Assembly: GCA_051819765.1 (NCBI GenBank)
Contig: JBNJGT010000016.1
Location: forward strand, 1 to 28,079
Source of the DNA: JBNJGT01 sp051819765
Lineage (GTDB): Archaea > Nanobdellota > Nanobdellia > Woesearchaeales > JACJVW01
Reading direction: 5' to 3'
Length of the DNA stretch: 28,079 bases
The notes under the pieces: generated by a model
Databases searched by the model: none
What the model saw: only the letters and a program-made list of their open reading frames with translations
Told to the model about the DNA's origin: nothing
Shown: piece by piece, positions 1-7,388 of the stretch
Position numbering within the stretch: position 1 is the first letter of the stretch
Layout: each line of letters begins with the position of its first letter
Translations under genes and position numbers: made by a program

Positions 1-2
1 CT

Positions 3-1817
3 GACGGGCACCAGAAGGCCTGGGCATATGTCGCGAACCCACGAAAGGACCACACCCGAAAACTCTTCAGGAAACCAAGCAACAAGGTGATCATCCCCGG
101 CGGCGATTGGGAAGAATACGTAACAGAACTTGAACAGCATTCCCTTGAGAGGCACCATCCCATAACAGACACCTTTGGGACAGAGACCGAATTCTCCCTA
201 TACGGGCATATCGAGAATGATGGCTGGAAAAGGCTCCCTCACCTGAAGTATCACGGGCAATATAAGGTCACATTCCAGGATGGCAAAACACTCAGGTACG
301 CAAACCTCACAAAACTTCTATCCCAAGCCCTCTACTACAATCTCAGCCAGGAGGACATCGGCCGTCGGGTGTTAGGATATTACTATGAGAAAAGACCACA
401 GGTGAACACCCACTTTCTGATTCCGTTCGGTTTCGCATATATTGACGGTGAAACCCTTCCCGATGATGGGACACAAGAAGCGGTACGACGGCTCTATCCA
501 CAGGAGATCAAGGGAGAATTGCATCAATCCAAATACAAGAAAGCACAAGTAGCCTCACTCCCTGCAGAAGACACATTCCTGGAGTTTGCAGGATTTCCCA
601 TGCAGATGCAAAAGCAGGCAGCAACCAGCTATGCCAAACAGGAAATGACACGTAGGTTTTTCCTCTGCAAAGCCCTGGAACAGATACAGTTCATTGAGTA
701 CAATGGGACAAAAATCGACGAACTGGAGATCCGCACCCATAGTTCTCATTATAGCCACAAGCTCAACCCACTATTTTTCGGATCCAATCTTGCAGAAAGA
801 AAGACCTCGGTAAAAGGAGCAAACAAAAAGGACGCCCATCTGAGCAAATACACCGATGATGTGGCAAAGGTGCTTGGAATGACCTTTGGACCCATTATCA
901 CCTATTTTACCTCAGGAAAACCTGGCCACATAGAATACAAGGTCAGGCAGAATAACCGCCTTGAATTCCGATCCACACCCATCCACAGCACCGAGCAATT
1001 CCAGGCAGCCTGCAACGTGTTCTCAGCCTCAATCATCACTACCCAGGAAAGCATCAAGCAAGGCCTGGCTGAATTAGTTGAAGCTGAGTTTGGCAAGGCC
1101 GCAGATAAGGTCCAACCCAAAGACCTGCTACGTTTTTATGCCAAGGTTAAGACAGACAGATTGCTCTCTCATTTTGATTTCCATATTCCTGTTGAATATG
1201 AGAATTCACTTTTTCGCTATGGATACATGATACCCGAAGACAGCTCCTACCAACAAGCCCTCAGGGGTCCCAACCAGCCCATACAAACCAGCAGGGGAAA
1301 AAAGACATTCAAAGAGATAATCCAGGACCTCTGGGAGGACCCCTTCTTCACAGGCATACTCAAGAAATCGACCACACCTCAAGAGTACAACTGCATAGAG
1401 AAGTTCATCGAAAATCCCGAAAAGATTGAAGCACTCAGCGGGAACAAGGGAAAGATCTCAAGCAGGCAGTGTCTTGATCAGATCAACAGAGGGGGTATCA
1501 TGCGGGAGATACAATCAACAGCAACCTTCCCAAACTGGTACACCAACTTCGTATTTGCAAACGAAGGAGTATACAGCTTTTGTGATAGAGACCATAAGAT
1601 GATTCTCAGGTTGAACCGGAAAATGGAACAACAAGAGTCTGATCTGTACCTTGATTCAGCCCCGCTCGAAATAATCCTATGTAAGCTTGAAGAAGGGGAA
1701 TGGAAAGACATCGACAAGATAGAACAGCGCGTTTCCCTTGAAAACTTTGAGAACTTCAGGAACTGCCTGCAAAAAGACCACAGGAAAGTCTGGGAAACCT
1801 TCTACAAGATGAAGTGA
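3..1817 (+). CDS. Unrecognised protein, 5'-truncated by the window edge
   Basis: I do not recognise this protein. The reading frame is open from base 3 with no stop, so the first visible start (GTG at 87) is probably internal and the gene likely begins left of the window; 604 codons are visible. It is soluble-looking, rich in charged and aromatic residues, with no signal peptide or membrane segment in the visible part. Two short patterns stand out: a TETEF stretch about 30 residues after the GTG, and two later strands reading ELEIRTHSS and RLEFRSTP. ExE followed by an E-x-R strand is faintly reminiscent of the glutamine-synthetase/carboxylate-amine ligase fold, but too weak for a call. The segment just before the GTG (NPRKDHTRKLFRKPSN) loosely resembles the N-terminus of the gene at 4100 (KPRKRLFKNPSAN). 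Its TGA abuts the stop of the convergent PUA gene. Confidence 0.75.
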   Translation, partial: DGHQKAWAYVANPRKDHTRKLFRKPSNKVIIPGGDWEEYVTELEQHSLERHHPITDTFGTETEFSLYGHIENDGWKRLPHLKYHGQYKVTFQDGKTLRYANLTKLLSQALYYNLSQEDIGRRVLGYYYEKRPQVNTHFLIPFGFAYIDGETLPDDGTQEAVRRLYPQEIKGELHQSKYKKAQVASLPAEDTFLEFAGFPMQMQKQAATSYAKQEMTRRFFLCKALEQIQFIEYNGTKIDELEIRTHSSHYSHKLNPLFFGSNLAERKTSVKGANKKDAHLSKYTDDVAKVLGMTFGPIITYFTSGKPGHIEYKVRQNNRLEFRSTPIHSTEQFQAACNVFSASIITTQESIKQGLAELVEAEFGKAADKVQPKDLLRFYAKVKTDRLLSHFDFHIPVEYENSLFRYGYMIPEDSSYQQALRGPNQPIQTSRGKKTFKEIIQDLWEDPFFTGILKKSTTPQEYNCIEKFIENPEKIEALSGNKGKISSRQCLDQINRGGIMREIQSTATFPNWYTNFVFANEGVYSFCDRDHKMILRLNRKMEQQESDLYLDSAPLEIILCKLEEGEWKDIDKIEQRVSLENFENFRNCLQKDHRKVWETFYKMK

Positions 1818-2279
1818 TCACAGGTTCCAGAGGGGATCACCCACATGATGGATAGTAGTAACCACTTTGCCGCTCTCCATCATCTGCATCTTTTCGCCTG
1901 AACACCGCGCGATGCCGACCCCCAGTGGCTTGTTGTTGTTCTCATCAACAACGACCACTACCTCATCAGTTTTGATGGCTGGATCGATCGCAACGATACC
2001 CGGACGCATCACATCTGCCCCGTTGGTCACGAATCTCACTGCGCCCATATCAACCACAACTTTCTTCAGCAGATCCTGTTCCAACAGCAACTTCAATGTG
2101 GGAACCAATCGATCCCCATGATAGAAGAATAAAGGCCGTTCATTCACATAGACCAACGAGAGATCATCGACCACCTCCTCAACAGTGTCAGTCTTCTGCA
2201 GAAGGTCAACACCATACAGCGACTTGACAGTCTCCTGAAGTTTACGGATATCAGATTTTCGAAGATGTTTGCGTTTCAT
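1818..2279 (-). CDS. PUA-domain RNA-binding protein, MCT-1/Tma20-like
   Basis: A 153-aa protein matching the archaeal family of small PUA-domain proteins related to eukaryotic MCT-1/Tma20 (DUF1947-like N-terminus followed by PUA). The N-terminal half (residues 1-75) starts with a basic KRKHLRKSD stretch. The PUA domain (about 76-153) carries the typical pattern: KKVVVDMGAVRFVTNGADVMRPGI, then a VVVVDENN strand pair and KPLGVGIA. Eukaryotic relatives act in translation initiation and ribosome recycling and bind RNA through PUA; a translation-linked role is inferred. It is the last gene of a three-gene minus operon; its ATG overlaps the stop of the DUF371 gene (ATGA), implying coupled translation. 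Confidence 0.85.
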   Translation of the reverse strand: MKRKHLRKSDIRKLQETVKSLYGVDLLQKTDTVEEVVDDLSLVYVNERPLFFYHGDRLVPTLKLLLEQDLLKKVVVDMGAVRFVTNGADVMRPGIVAIDPAIKTDEVVVVVDENNNKPLGVGIARCSGEKMQMMESGKVVTTIHHVGDPLWNL

Positions 2280-2674
2280 AAGGGTTCAAAGATCACCTCA
2301 CAAGACACAGGCGAGGTTAAAGCGTTTATAAGTTTTCTGTCCAGTTCAAGAGAAGATTTCGTTGCATTGATACCAATGGTTCGCTTAGAGACAAAATCCG
2401 TCTTTCGGATCACTAGCTCCCCATCACTAACAAACCCTGGGTTCACATCTGCCTCAAGCCAATCCGAAATGTCTCCCACCCGCATAGTCACACGGAAACG
2501 ATTCCATGACAGCAGGCATTGCAGTTGATCAGAGGAGAAATTTGCAGCAACTCCCACAATACAATCACCATTCGTAGTAAGGTGGGTATCCCGAGTGAAT
2601 TCAAGAGTTGTGCGGTGCGTTGCCCGCACATTCTCATGCCCCTGACAAAAAAAAACAACTCTAGAGCAGGTCAT
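2276..2674 (-). CDS. DUF371 family archaeal protein
   Basis: A 132-aa protein starting at the ATG at 2674. The signature of the archaeal DUF371 family is clear near the N-terminus: GHENVRATHRTTLEFT, then HLTTNGDCIVGV at about residues 34-45. The rest is beta-rich and ends with SCEVIFEP. DUF371 has no established function that I know of. The frame stays open upstream to 2761, but that extension lies inside the preceding gene and reads as low-quality basic sequence; the family motif begins about 12 residues after the chosen ATG. The start overlaps the coiled-coil gene by 14 bases and the stop overlaps the PUA start by 4, so all three are probably co-translated. The partnership with a PUA protein hints at an RNA or translation role (inference). 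Confidence 0.82.
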   Translation of the reverse strand: MTCSRVVFFCQGHENVRATHRTTLEFTRDTHLTTNGDCIVGVAANFSSDQLQCLLSWNRFRVTMRVGDISDWLEADVNPGFVSDGELVIRKTDFVSKRTIGINATKSSLELDRKLINALTSPVSCEVIFEPL

Positions 2675-2945
2675 CGATTTTCTTGTCAGTCTTTGCCTGA
2701 CCGGATTGACCGGCCTGGCCACCCTGTGCCTGCTGGGCTTGAGCCTCCAGATCGACCCCAAGCTCCTTGAGAGCCTTGATATGCATCTGCATCAGTTGCT
2801 CAGTGATATCCACAAGCCGGGAAAGCTCTTTTCGCTCGTTCGCAAGAGTTGAAAGCGCTCCCTTATGGATACCGATCTGCTCTTCCTTGCTCACGTTATC
2901 AGGAATATCTTGTGTAACATCTTTGACTTGGTCCTTATCTGCCAT
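2661..2945 (-). CDS. Small coiled-coil protein, unknown function
   Basis: A 94-aa acidic protein I cannot name. Residues 18-68 form one long amphipathic helix (GALSTLANERKELSRLVDI and onward) that should be a coiled coil. It is followed by a Gln/Gly/Ala-rich linker (about 69-86) and a short C-terminal tail KKIDDLL. It is shorter than prefoldin alpha subunits (about 140 aa) and has a single helix, so prefoldin is not supported. It is first in the operon with DUF371 and PUA. A Shine-Dalgarno-like GGTGAT lies directly before the ATG, and a TATA box (GGTTTATAAAGG, 2976-2987) is about 36 nt upstream. Confidence 0.7.
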   Translation of the reverse strand: MADKDQVKDVTQDIPDNVSKEEQIGIHKGALSTLANERKELSRLVDITEQLMQMHIKALKELGVDLEAQAQQAQGGQAGQSGQAKTDKKIDDLL

Positions 2946-3098
2946 ATCATCACCTGCTGTCGAGAGATGCCCACTGGTTTATAAAGGTTTCCATCCATCA
3001 CCACCTCCTAGTTACGATATATGGGCCGCCACATAAACTAAGGCACACACTACTAAAGAGATGCAACTATTTAAAGATCAAACTATTTCTCTCAACCC
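2946..3098. promoter_or_regulatory. Divergent promoter region, coiled-coil operon / HExxH-SWIM operon
   Basis: This 153-bp gap separates divergent genes. The minus side has GGTTTATAAAGG (2976-2987) plus an SD-like GGTGAT before the ATG at 2945. The plus side has CTATTTAAA (3067-3075) about 28 nt before the ATG at 3099, which fits a leaderless mRNA. I see nothing specific in the middle 60 bases. Confidence 0.6.
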
Positions 3099-4076
3099 AT
3101 GGGAATCAACTCCTTGGAAGACCTGAACAGACACGTATTGATGGAGGAACACCTAGAAAGCAATGAACATCATAGAATCGGTGGTCAGATCCAGTACGCC
3201 AATTTTTTGAGTGACTTTTTCCTGACAGCAGATTATCAAGCAGACCTCTATCACATCCGCGAGAGATTCCAAGACAAGTACGACATACCCCCAATCCTTC
3301 AGGAACACTTTGATATGCATTTTCATGATTTATACACAAGCCAGCAAGTGATACGCACCCTCATAGACCAGCATGGTCTGAATAGAAAACGGTTCTTTGA
3401 GGATCAAAATGGTTTGTTTGAACGCATATATGAGACAAAGAAACCGCATGACATTACCCTAAAGCCATACGGTCTGCTCATCCAACAGAATGGGAACTAC
3501 AAGAAACGCAGACAACTATTAGGATATGTGAATCCTGTCAGAGGAATGGACCTATCAATACATCATGCATTCCAATTGCTTCAGGAGAATAAGAGTCCCA
3601 TTCCAAAACTCAAAGATATGTGCTTTTATGTGACAGACAAGGGCAGGCCAAAGCCGGACAATATCATTGCAGAAATTAAGGATTCGCTCCTTAGAAACAG
3701 GAACAGAACAATTTCACATGAATACAGGCACAAGATAGACCAATTCTTCTTCCATCCAGAGTATGTTATTTTCAAGGAAACAGCTGCGACCCTCTATGAG
3801 GAAAAATTATTGAGATTCAAAATAGAGGACACAGCAGGGTCGCGTTTGCAGTTATGCAAAATTGAAGGGAGCCTAAGAATTGATCAGGAAAAAAACCACC
3901 AAACCGGAATCATCATTGCCGATTCAGTCCGTGAGAAAGCTTTGGAACATCTCAAGGAGATCAACCTGAGTGCCCCTTCCCTCTCTTTCATGGTCTCATT
4001 TGCGGGTATACATCTGGAAGAGAAAATGGAGGCAACAAGACACTACTTACAAAATGAAGGAACGACAGATATTTAA
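3099..4076 (+). CDS. Unrecognised protein with HExxH motif, possible metallopeptidase
   Basis: I do not recognise this 325-aa protein. Residues 205-211 read ISHEYRH, an HExxH motif (H207, E208, H211). Sixteen residues later comes KETAATLYEEK (E227, also E234 and E235). An HExxH helix followed by a helix with E-x2-A-x3-E is the layout of gluzincin-type zinc peptidases, so a metal-dependent hydrolase is possible. This is inference from a short motif, and no whole-family match is claimed. The N-terminal 120 residues are His-rich and helical. There is no signal peptide or TM segment, so it is probably cytoplasmic. It has its own TATA box about 28 nt before the ATG and is followed after 23 bases by the SWIM-motif gene, probably as one operon. 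Confidence 0.72.
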   Translation: MGINSLEDLNRHVLMEEHLESNEHHRIGGQIQYANFLSDFFLTADYQADLYHIRERFQDKYDIPPILQEHFDMHFHDLYTSQQVIRTLIDQHGLNRKRFFEDQNGLFERIYETKKPHDITLKPYGLLIQQNGNYKKRRQLLGYVNPVRGMDLSIHHAFQLLQENKSPIPKLKDMCFYVTDKGRPKPDNIIAEIKDSLLRNRNRTISHEYRHKIDQFFFHPEYVIFKETAATLYEEKLLRFKIEDTAGSRLQLCKIEGSLRIDQEKNHQTGIIIADSVREKALEHLKEINLSAPSLSFMVSFAGIHLEEKMEATRHYLQNEGTTDI

Positions 4077-4099
4077 CCATCCGACACTTTCTGCATCAG

Positions 4100-5356
4100 A
4101 TGAGGATTGACACCAGCAAGCCACGCAAAAGACTCTTCAAGAATCCCTCCGCAAACGAGATCTGCCGTCAATACAGCAACAAAGACCGAGTCATGATCAA
4201 AGACCTTAAAGGCGAAGTACTGACAAAGGAAGGCTCCCTTGACGGATTAAAGGACGGGTCGTATACAATCGATGACCACCTTACCATCACCAGGCTGAAA
4301 ACCTCCCCTGATCTCTGCATCCTTCCAGACCAGTATCGCATCAACAGAGGACAGGCCCACCATGCCATAGCCTATTCCCTGGACACTCTTCTTCTCCTTG
4401 ATTCCATGGCCCTCAAACGGGAACTCATCACAGGGAAAGTCCCAAAGAACCCACTCTCCAAAAAGCAGAAACGCATCCACCACTGGAGCCCGGAACAGGT
4501 CATACCACAAAAGATCGCAATGACAGAGATGGGAGACTATTCCTGCCTGGCCTGGTGGGGAAGCGACAGGCACCGACGCATCCTCTCCTTCTACCGATCG
4601 GTCCAGGGCGCCGAATTATACGCGTTCAACGACCTTGCCCGCCTCAAACTTGATATCCCCAAGACAAAGAAACAGCTAAAGACAAAGATCGTTGACAATA
4701 GGGAGATCACGCCTCATGAGATTAACCAGAAACGCCGCTGGCTCGAAGAGACCATGCAGTATATCAAAGAACATCAGCTCTACGCAAAGTTAGAGAAGCT
4801 TGATGTGGATTTCACCGACTACATCGAGATAGGAAGGCCCTTCGCCCAGCACACAGGCCAAAACGCCCGGGTCCCCTCGCGAAGCGACCCACCCCGCGTA
4901 TACCCGGAAAAGCTCACCGGAACCCTCATAACCGAATCCCAGGACCCGTTCATCTACAGTGAAGCATGGGAGATACGCGGCAGGTGCCCTTGTCCTGACA
5001 AAGGCTTCCGAAGTGACCGGCGCAAGAAGAAGGGGGAAGGCCAGGACGAGGACTTTTTTTGTGCCCACGAGATAAGCAGCCTCCTTGCCGTCTACAACAG
5101 CTACCGCACCGAGCCCGAGCGACTGTTCTCCCTCCCCTTGTTTGTCCCCACCAAAGAGACCATCAACTTTGTTGACAAGCTTCGCTATGAGACAATCATG
5201 CTCGAACACAAAGATGATAAGCTCCAAAAACGTTCACTCAACAACACAGAGATGGAGAACCTGCTCATAAAAAAATTCATCATTGATGGCTTTGATGCCT
5301 GCGCAGACTTTGATTATTCGCAGGACATGAAAATCAACCTTCTCTACCTCACGTGA
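4100..5356 (+). CDS. SWIM-type zinc-finger protein, unknown function
   Basis: A 418-aa protein with a SWIM-like zinc motif: C296-x-C298, 22 intervening residues, then C321-x-H323 (RCPCPDKG and FFCAHEISSLLAVY). The hydrophobic run after CxH is typical of SWIM domains. SWIM domains occur in SWI2/SNF2 ATPases, MuDR transposases, MEK kinases and archaeal/bacterial unknowns; they bind DNA or protein. No helicase or transposase domain is visible here. The N-terminus (residues 7-19) is basic. The linker between the Cys pairs is unusually charged (SDRRKKKGEGQDEDFF). Residues 186-230 are helical and charged. It follows the HExxH gene in the same direction and overlaps the 3' end of the convergent DRG GTPase gene by 13 bases. 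Confidence 0.75.
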   Translation: MRIDTSKPRKRLFKNPSANEICRQYSNKDRVMIKDLKGEVLTKEGSLDGLKDGSYTIDDHLTITRLKTSPDLCILPDQYRINRGQAHHAIAYSLDTLLLLDSMALKRELITGKVPKNPLSKKQKRIHHWSPEQVIPQKIAMTEMGDYSCLAWWGSDRHRRILSFYRSVQGAELYAFNDLARLKLDIPKTKKQLKTKIVDNREITPHEINQKRRWLEETMQYIKEHQLYAKLEKLDVDFTDYIEIGRPFAQHTGQNARVPSRSDPPRVYPEKLTGTLITESQDPFIYSEAWEIRGRCPCPDKGFRSDRRKKKGEGQDEDFFCAHEISSLLAVYNSYRTEPERLFSLPLFVPTKETINFVDKLRYETIMLEHKDDKLQKRSLNNTEMENLLIKKFIIDGFDACADFDYSQDMKINLLYLT

Positions 5357-6456
5357 AGTTCAACCACATCGCCGAGCGCCAACTCATGCTTGAGGCTTAG
5401 TTTCTGACCGGGAAACTTGGCGCTCTCCCCCCAGACCCTGGCAAACTTGAACTTCTTCTCGAAATCCTTGTGCAGTTTCCGGCACATATCCCGCACCGTA
5501 TTGCCTTTCCGCAGGATCAAGGGCTCGTTCGTATCAGCCTTTTCGCCGACTTCCTTACAGTACACCGGCATAAGCTCGAGCTTTTGAAAGATCTGCTCCT
5601 TGAGATCCTCAAGGTTAACACCATTCGCCGCAGAGATGCAGACATCAGGCAATACCTGGGATTTTATCTGTTCCAGATGGGCCGCATCCACCATATCTAT
5701 CTTGTTGAGTACCCGAAGCGATGGGACATATGCTCGATTTGACTCGATCACATCAATCAGCTGGTCAGCATCAATGTCCTCTCGCAAGAGCACATCAGCG
5801 TTTGATATCCGAAACTCCTTGAGGATACCCCTGATAGTATCTTCAGTAAGATGGGTCAGTTTGACAGTCGTTCCCACACTGATACCTCCTTTCGTGGTCT
5901 TCTTGATACGCACATCAGGCTTCTTCTGGTCAAGTCGCACGTAGGTGTCAAACACCTCCTTCAAGAGAACCTCAAGATGATCAGGGAAGAACACATCAAG
6001 AAGCAATATGATGAGGTCAGCATTCCTGATGACCTGCAGCACTTCCTTTCCACGACCAGTCCCGGCTGCAGCACCCTTGACAATTCCAGGCACATCAAGC
6101 AACTGGATCTTAGCCCCATTGTATTCCAGATCACCGGGGATACAATCAAGGGTAGTGAACGCATAGGCTCCCACCTCTGAATTCGCGTTGGTGATCGCAT
6201 TCAAAAGACTGCTTTTCCCGACTGAAGGAAACCCGAGCAAAACGACTGAGGCATCCCCACTCTTTCGCACAGTCCAGCCATGATCAGACTTTCCGGTACC
6301 AGAGCGCTTTTCCTGCTTCTCCCTGAGGGCTGCAAGCTTCGCCTTGTAGAGGCCGATTGCGTGCTGGGTCTTCTTGTTATACTTTGTCTTGGCAATCCGG
6401 TCCTCCAACTCTTTAATCTGTTCCTGAGTAGCCGAATTGCCCGATTCTCGAACCAT
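5344..6456 (-). CDS. DRG-type GTP-binding protein (Obg/DRG superfamily, TGS domain)
   Basis: A 370-aa TRAFAC GTPase of the DRG subfamily, conserved in archaea and eukaryotes and associated with translation. Visible elements in order: N-terminal basic helical region (residues 10-50) with the family pattern TKYNKKTQHAIG; G1 GFPSVGKSS at 75-83; the G2/switch region GAYAFTTLDCIPG; G3 DVPG at 121-124 followed by the glycine-rich GAAAGTGRGKE; an inserted S5D2L-like segment around 180-240; G4 NKID at 251-254; G5 ISAANG; and a C-terminal TGS domain (about 300-370). Length matches the family. A TATA-like GTTTAAAAT lies about 26 nt upstream, suggesting a leaderless, monocistronic mRNA. Confidence 0.95.
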   Translation of the reverse strand: MVRESGNSATQEQIKELEDRIAKTKYNKKTQHAIGLYKAKLAALREKQEKRSGTGKSDHGWTVRKSGDASVVLLGFPSVGKSSLLNAITNANSEVGAYAFTTLDCIPGDLEYNGAKIQLLDVPGIVKGAAAGTGRGKEVLQVIRNADLIILLLDVFFPDHLEVLLKEVFDTYVRLDQKKPDVRIKKTTKGGISVGTTVKLTHLTEDTIRGILKEFRISNADVLLREDIDADQLIDVIESNRAYVPSLRVLNKIDMVDAAHLEQIKSQVLPDVCISAANGVNLEDLKEQIFQKLELMPVYCKEVGEKADTNEPLILRKGNTVRDMCRKLHKDFEKKFKFARVWGESAKFPGQKLSLKHELALGDVVELHVR

Positions 6457-6629
6457 TTCGACTCAAAACGAAAATCTGTTTAAAATGTTTTTGGTAAACC
6501 GCCTTCGAAACCCCCTTTAAGGATACTCTCACACCCACTCGTGCCCACCAGCATGAACTACAGCAATTGAGAACCTGAATAACTATATACCCTTGCGAGT
6601 CCACACCCGATTCATTGGTGAAACAGGCC
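6457..6629. promoter_or_regulatory. DRG gene promoter and spacer
   Basis: A 173-bp gap between two minus-strand genes. Read on the minus strand, ATTTTAAAC (complement of 6478-6486) is centred about 26 nt before the DRG ATG at 6456 and is its likely TATA box. I see no convincing ORF or RNA in the remaining 130 bases. Confidence 0.5.
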
Positions 6630-7388
6630 TTAGCGCTGCCCATGAGACCGGTACATCTTCTCAAGGACATCAAGCGTAAACAACATGATCGCCCGTGATT
6701 GCGACTCCGTCGGATAGAAAGGCTCCTGCTTTTTATGGACTGAGAAAACCCGCACCTGATTGATAAGGTGAATCTGCTGCGTAAGTCCTGGATCAAAGGC
6801 AACATTCTTCTCAGAGAGCTTTGCGATCAGTTTTCCCAGGCCGATCCCCGGATTCTTCTCCAGGATATCCTGCCCAGTGACCTCAAAATACTTGCGGTGC
6901 AATGCCACCTCAATGATCCTGCCGCAAAGAACCACAACGCTTCTGTAACAGCCTGACGAAAAGCATTTGTGCAGCTCCTTTATATCCATAGTCACCTCAT
7001 CCCTGATATCAGACGGTAACGGCGGAACACTGACCTCATTGATCTCAAGCCCCCGCACAAGGCAATCAAGCTCCTCCGCCTGAGCTAACAGCTGCGGCCC
7101 AACCTGCAAGACATCCACCAGAGTATTGATAGCATCCACCCGCTTACCATTATTACCCAAAGACCTGATCTCCGAGAGCTGACCCTTCTTTTGCTTGAGA
7201 AGCCCGATGGTTGTCTCCAATTGACGACGTCGATAGCCCTGCTTCTGGTCATTATAGGAAAGAAAGCTCTTCTTTTCAGGTTCAATTGACGAATCGACAG
7301 TTTTTGCCAGATCCTTCAATCTCCCCGCAAGAACCCTGAATTCACGCATGTAAAAAGGCGGCCACGCACTGTTTTTAATTCTTTTCAA
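6630..7388 (-). CDS. DUF4145/HEPN-like helical protein next to nreA
   Basis: A 252-aa helical protein if the TTG at 7388 is used; the first ATG is at 7349 (239 aa) and may be the real start. Residues 30-110 are charged and probably coiled coil. The C-terminal half (about 135-247) resembles DUF4145, a HEPN-superfamily domain: KCFSSGCYRSVVVLCGRIIE helix, a GLGKLIAKL helix, then INQVRVFSVHKK with R213 and H218. R-x4-H is the catalytic motif of HEPN RNases, and a final helix SRAIMLFTLDVLEKMY follows. HEPN proteins often act as RNases or nucleotide-binding partners in defence and stress systems; whether this one is active is unknown. The TTG start overlaps the TGA stop of nreA, so the two are likely co-translated. 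Confidence 0.7.
   Translation of the reverse strand: MKRIKNSAWPPFYMREFRVLAGRLKDLAKTVDSSIEPEKKSFLSYNDQKQGYRRRQLETTIGLLKQKKGQLSEIRSLGNNGKRVDAINTLVDVLQVGPQLLAQAEELDCLVRGLEINEVSVPPLPSDIRDEVTMDIKELHKCFSSGCYRSVVVLCGRIIEVALHRKYFEVTGQDILEKNPGIGLGKLIAKLSEKNVAFDPGLTQQIHLINQVRVFSVHKKQEPFYPTESQSRAIMLFTLDVLEKMYRSHGQR

Noticed and set aside
2675..2761. Upstream extension of the DUF371 gene to an ATG at 2761.
   Set aside because: The extra 29 residues lie within the coiled-coil gene and add no family sequence; the overlapping ATG at 2674 gives the usual family N-terminus.
2661..2945. Prefoldin alpha subunit for the small coiled-coil protein.
   Set aside because: Too short, only one long helix and no beta-hairpin region between two helices.
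6457..6629. Possible C/D box small RNA between the DUF4145-like gene and the DRG gene (ATGAA and CTGA elements).
   Set aside because: The boxes are imperfect, too close together, and no second pair (C', D') is present.
6413..6805. A minus-strand 130-codon frame covering the DRG promoter gap.
   Set aside because: It spans the end of the DUF4145-like gene in another frame and has shadow-like Ser/Arg/Cys-rich composition.
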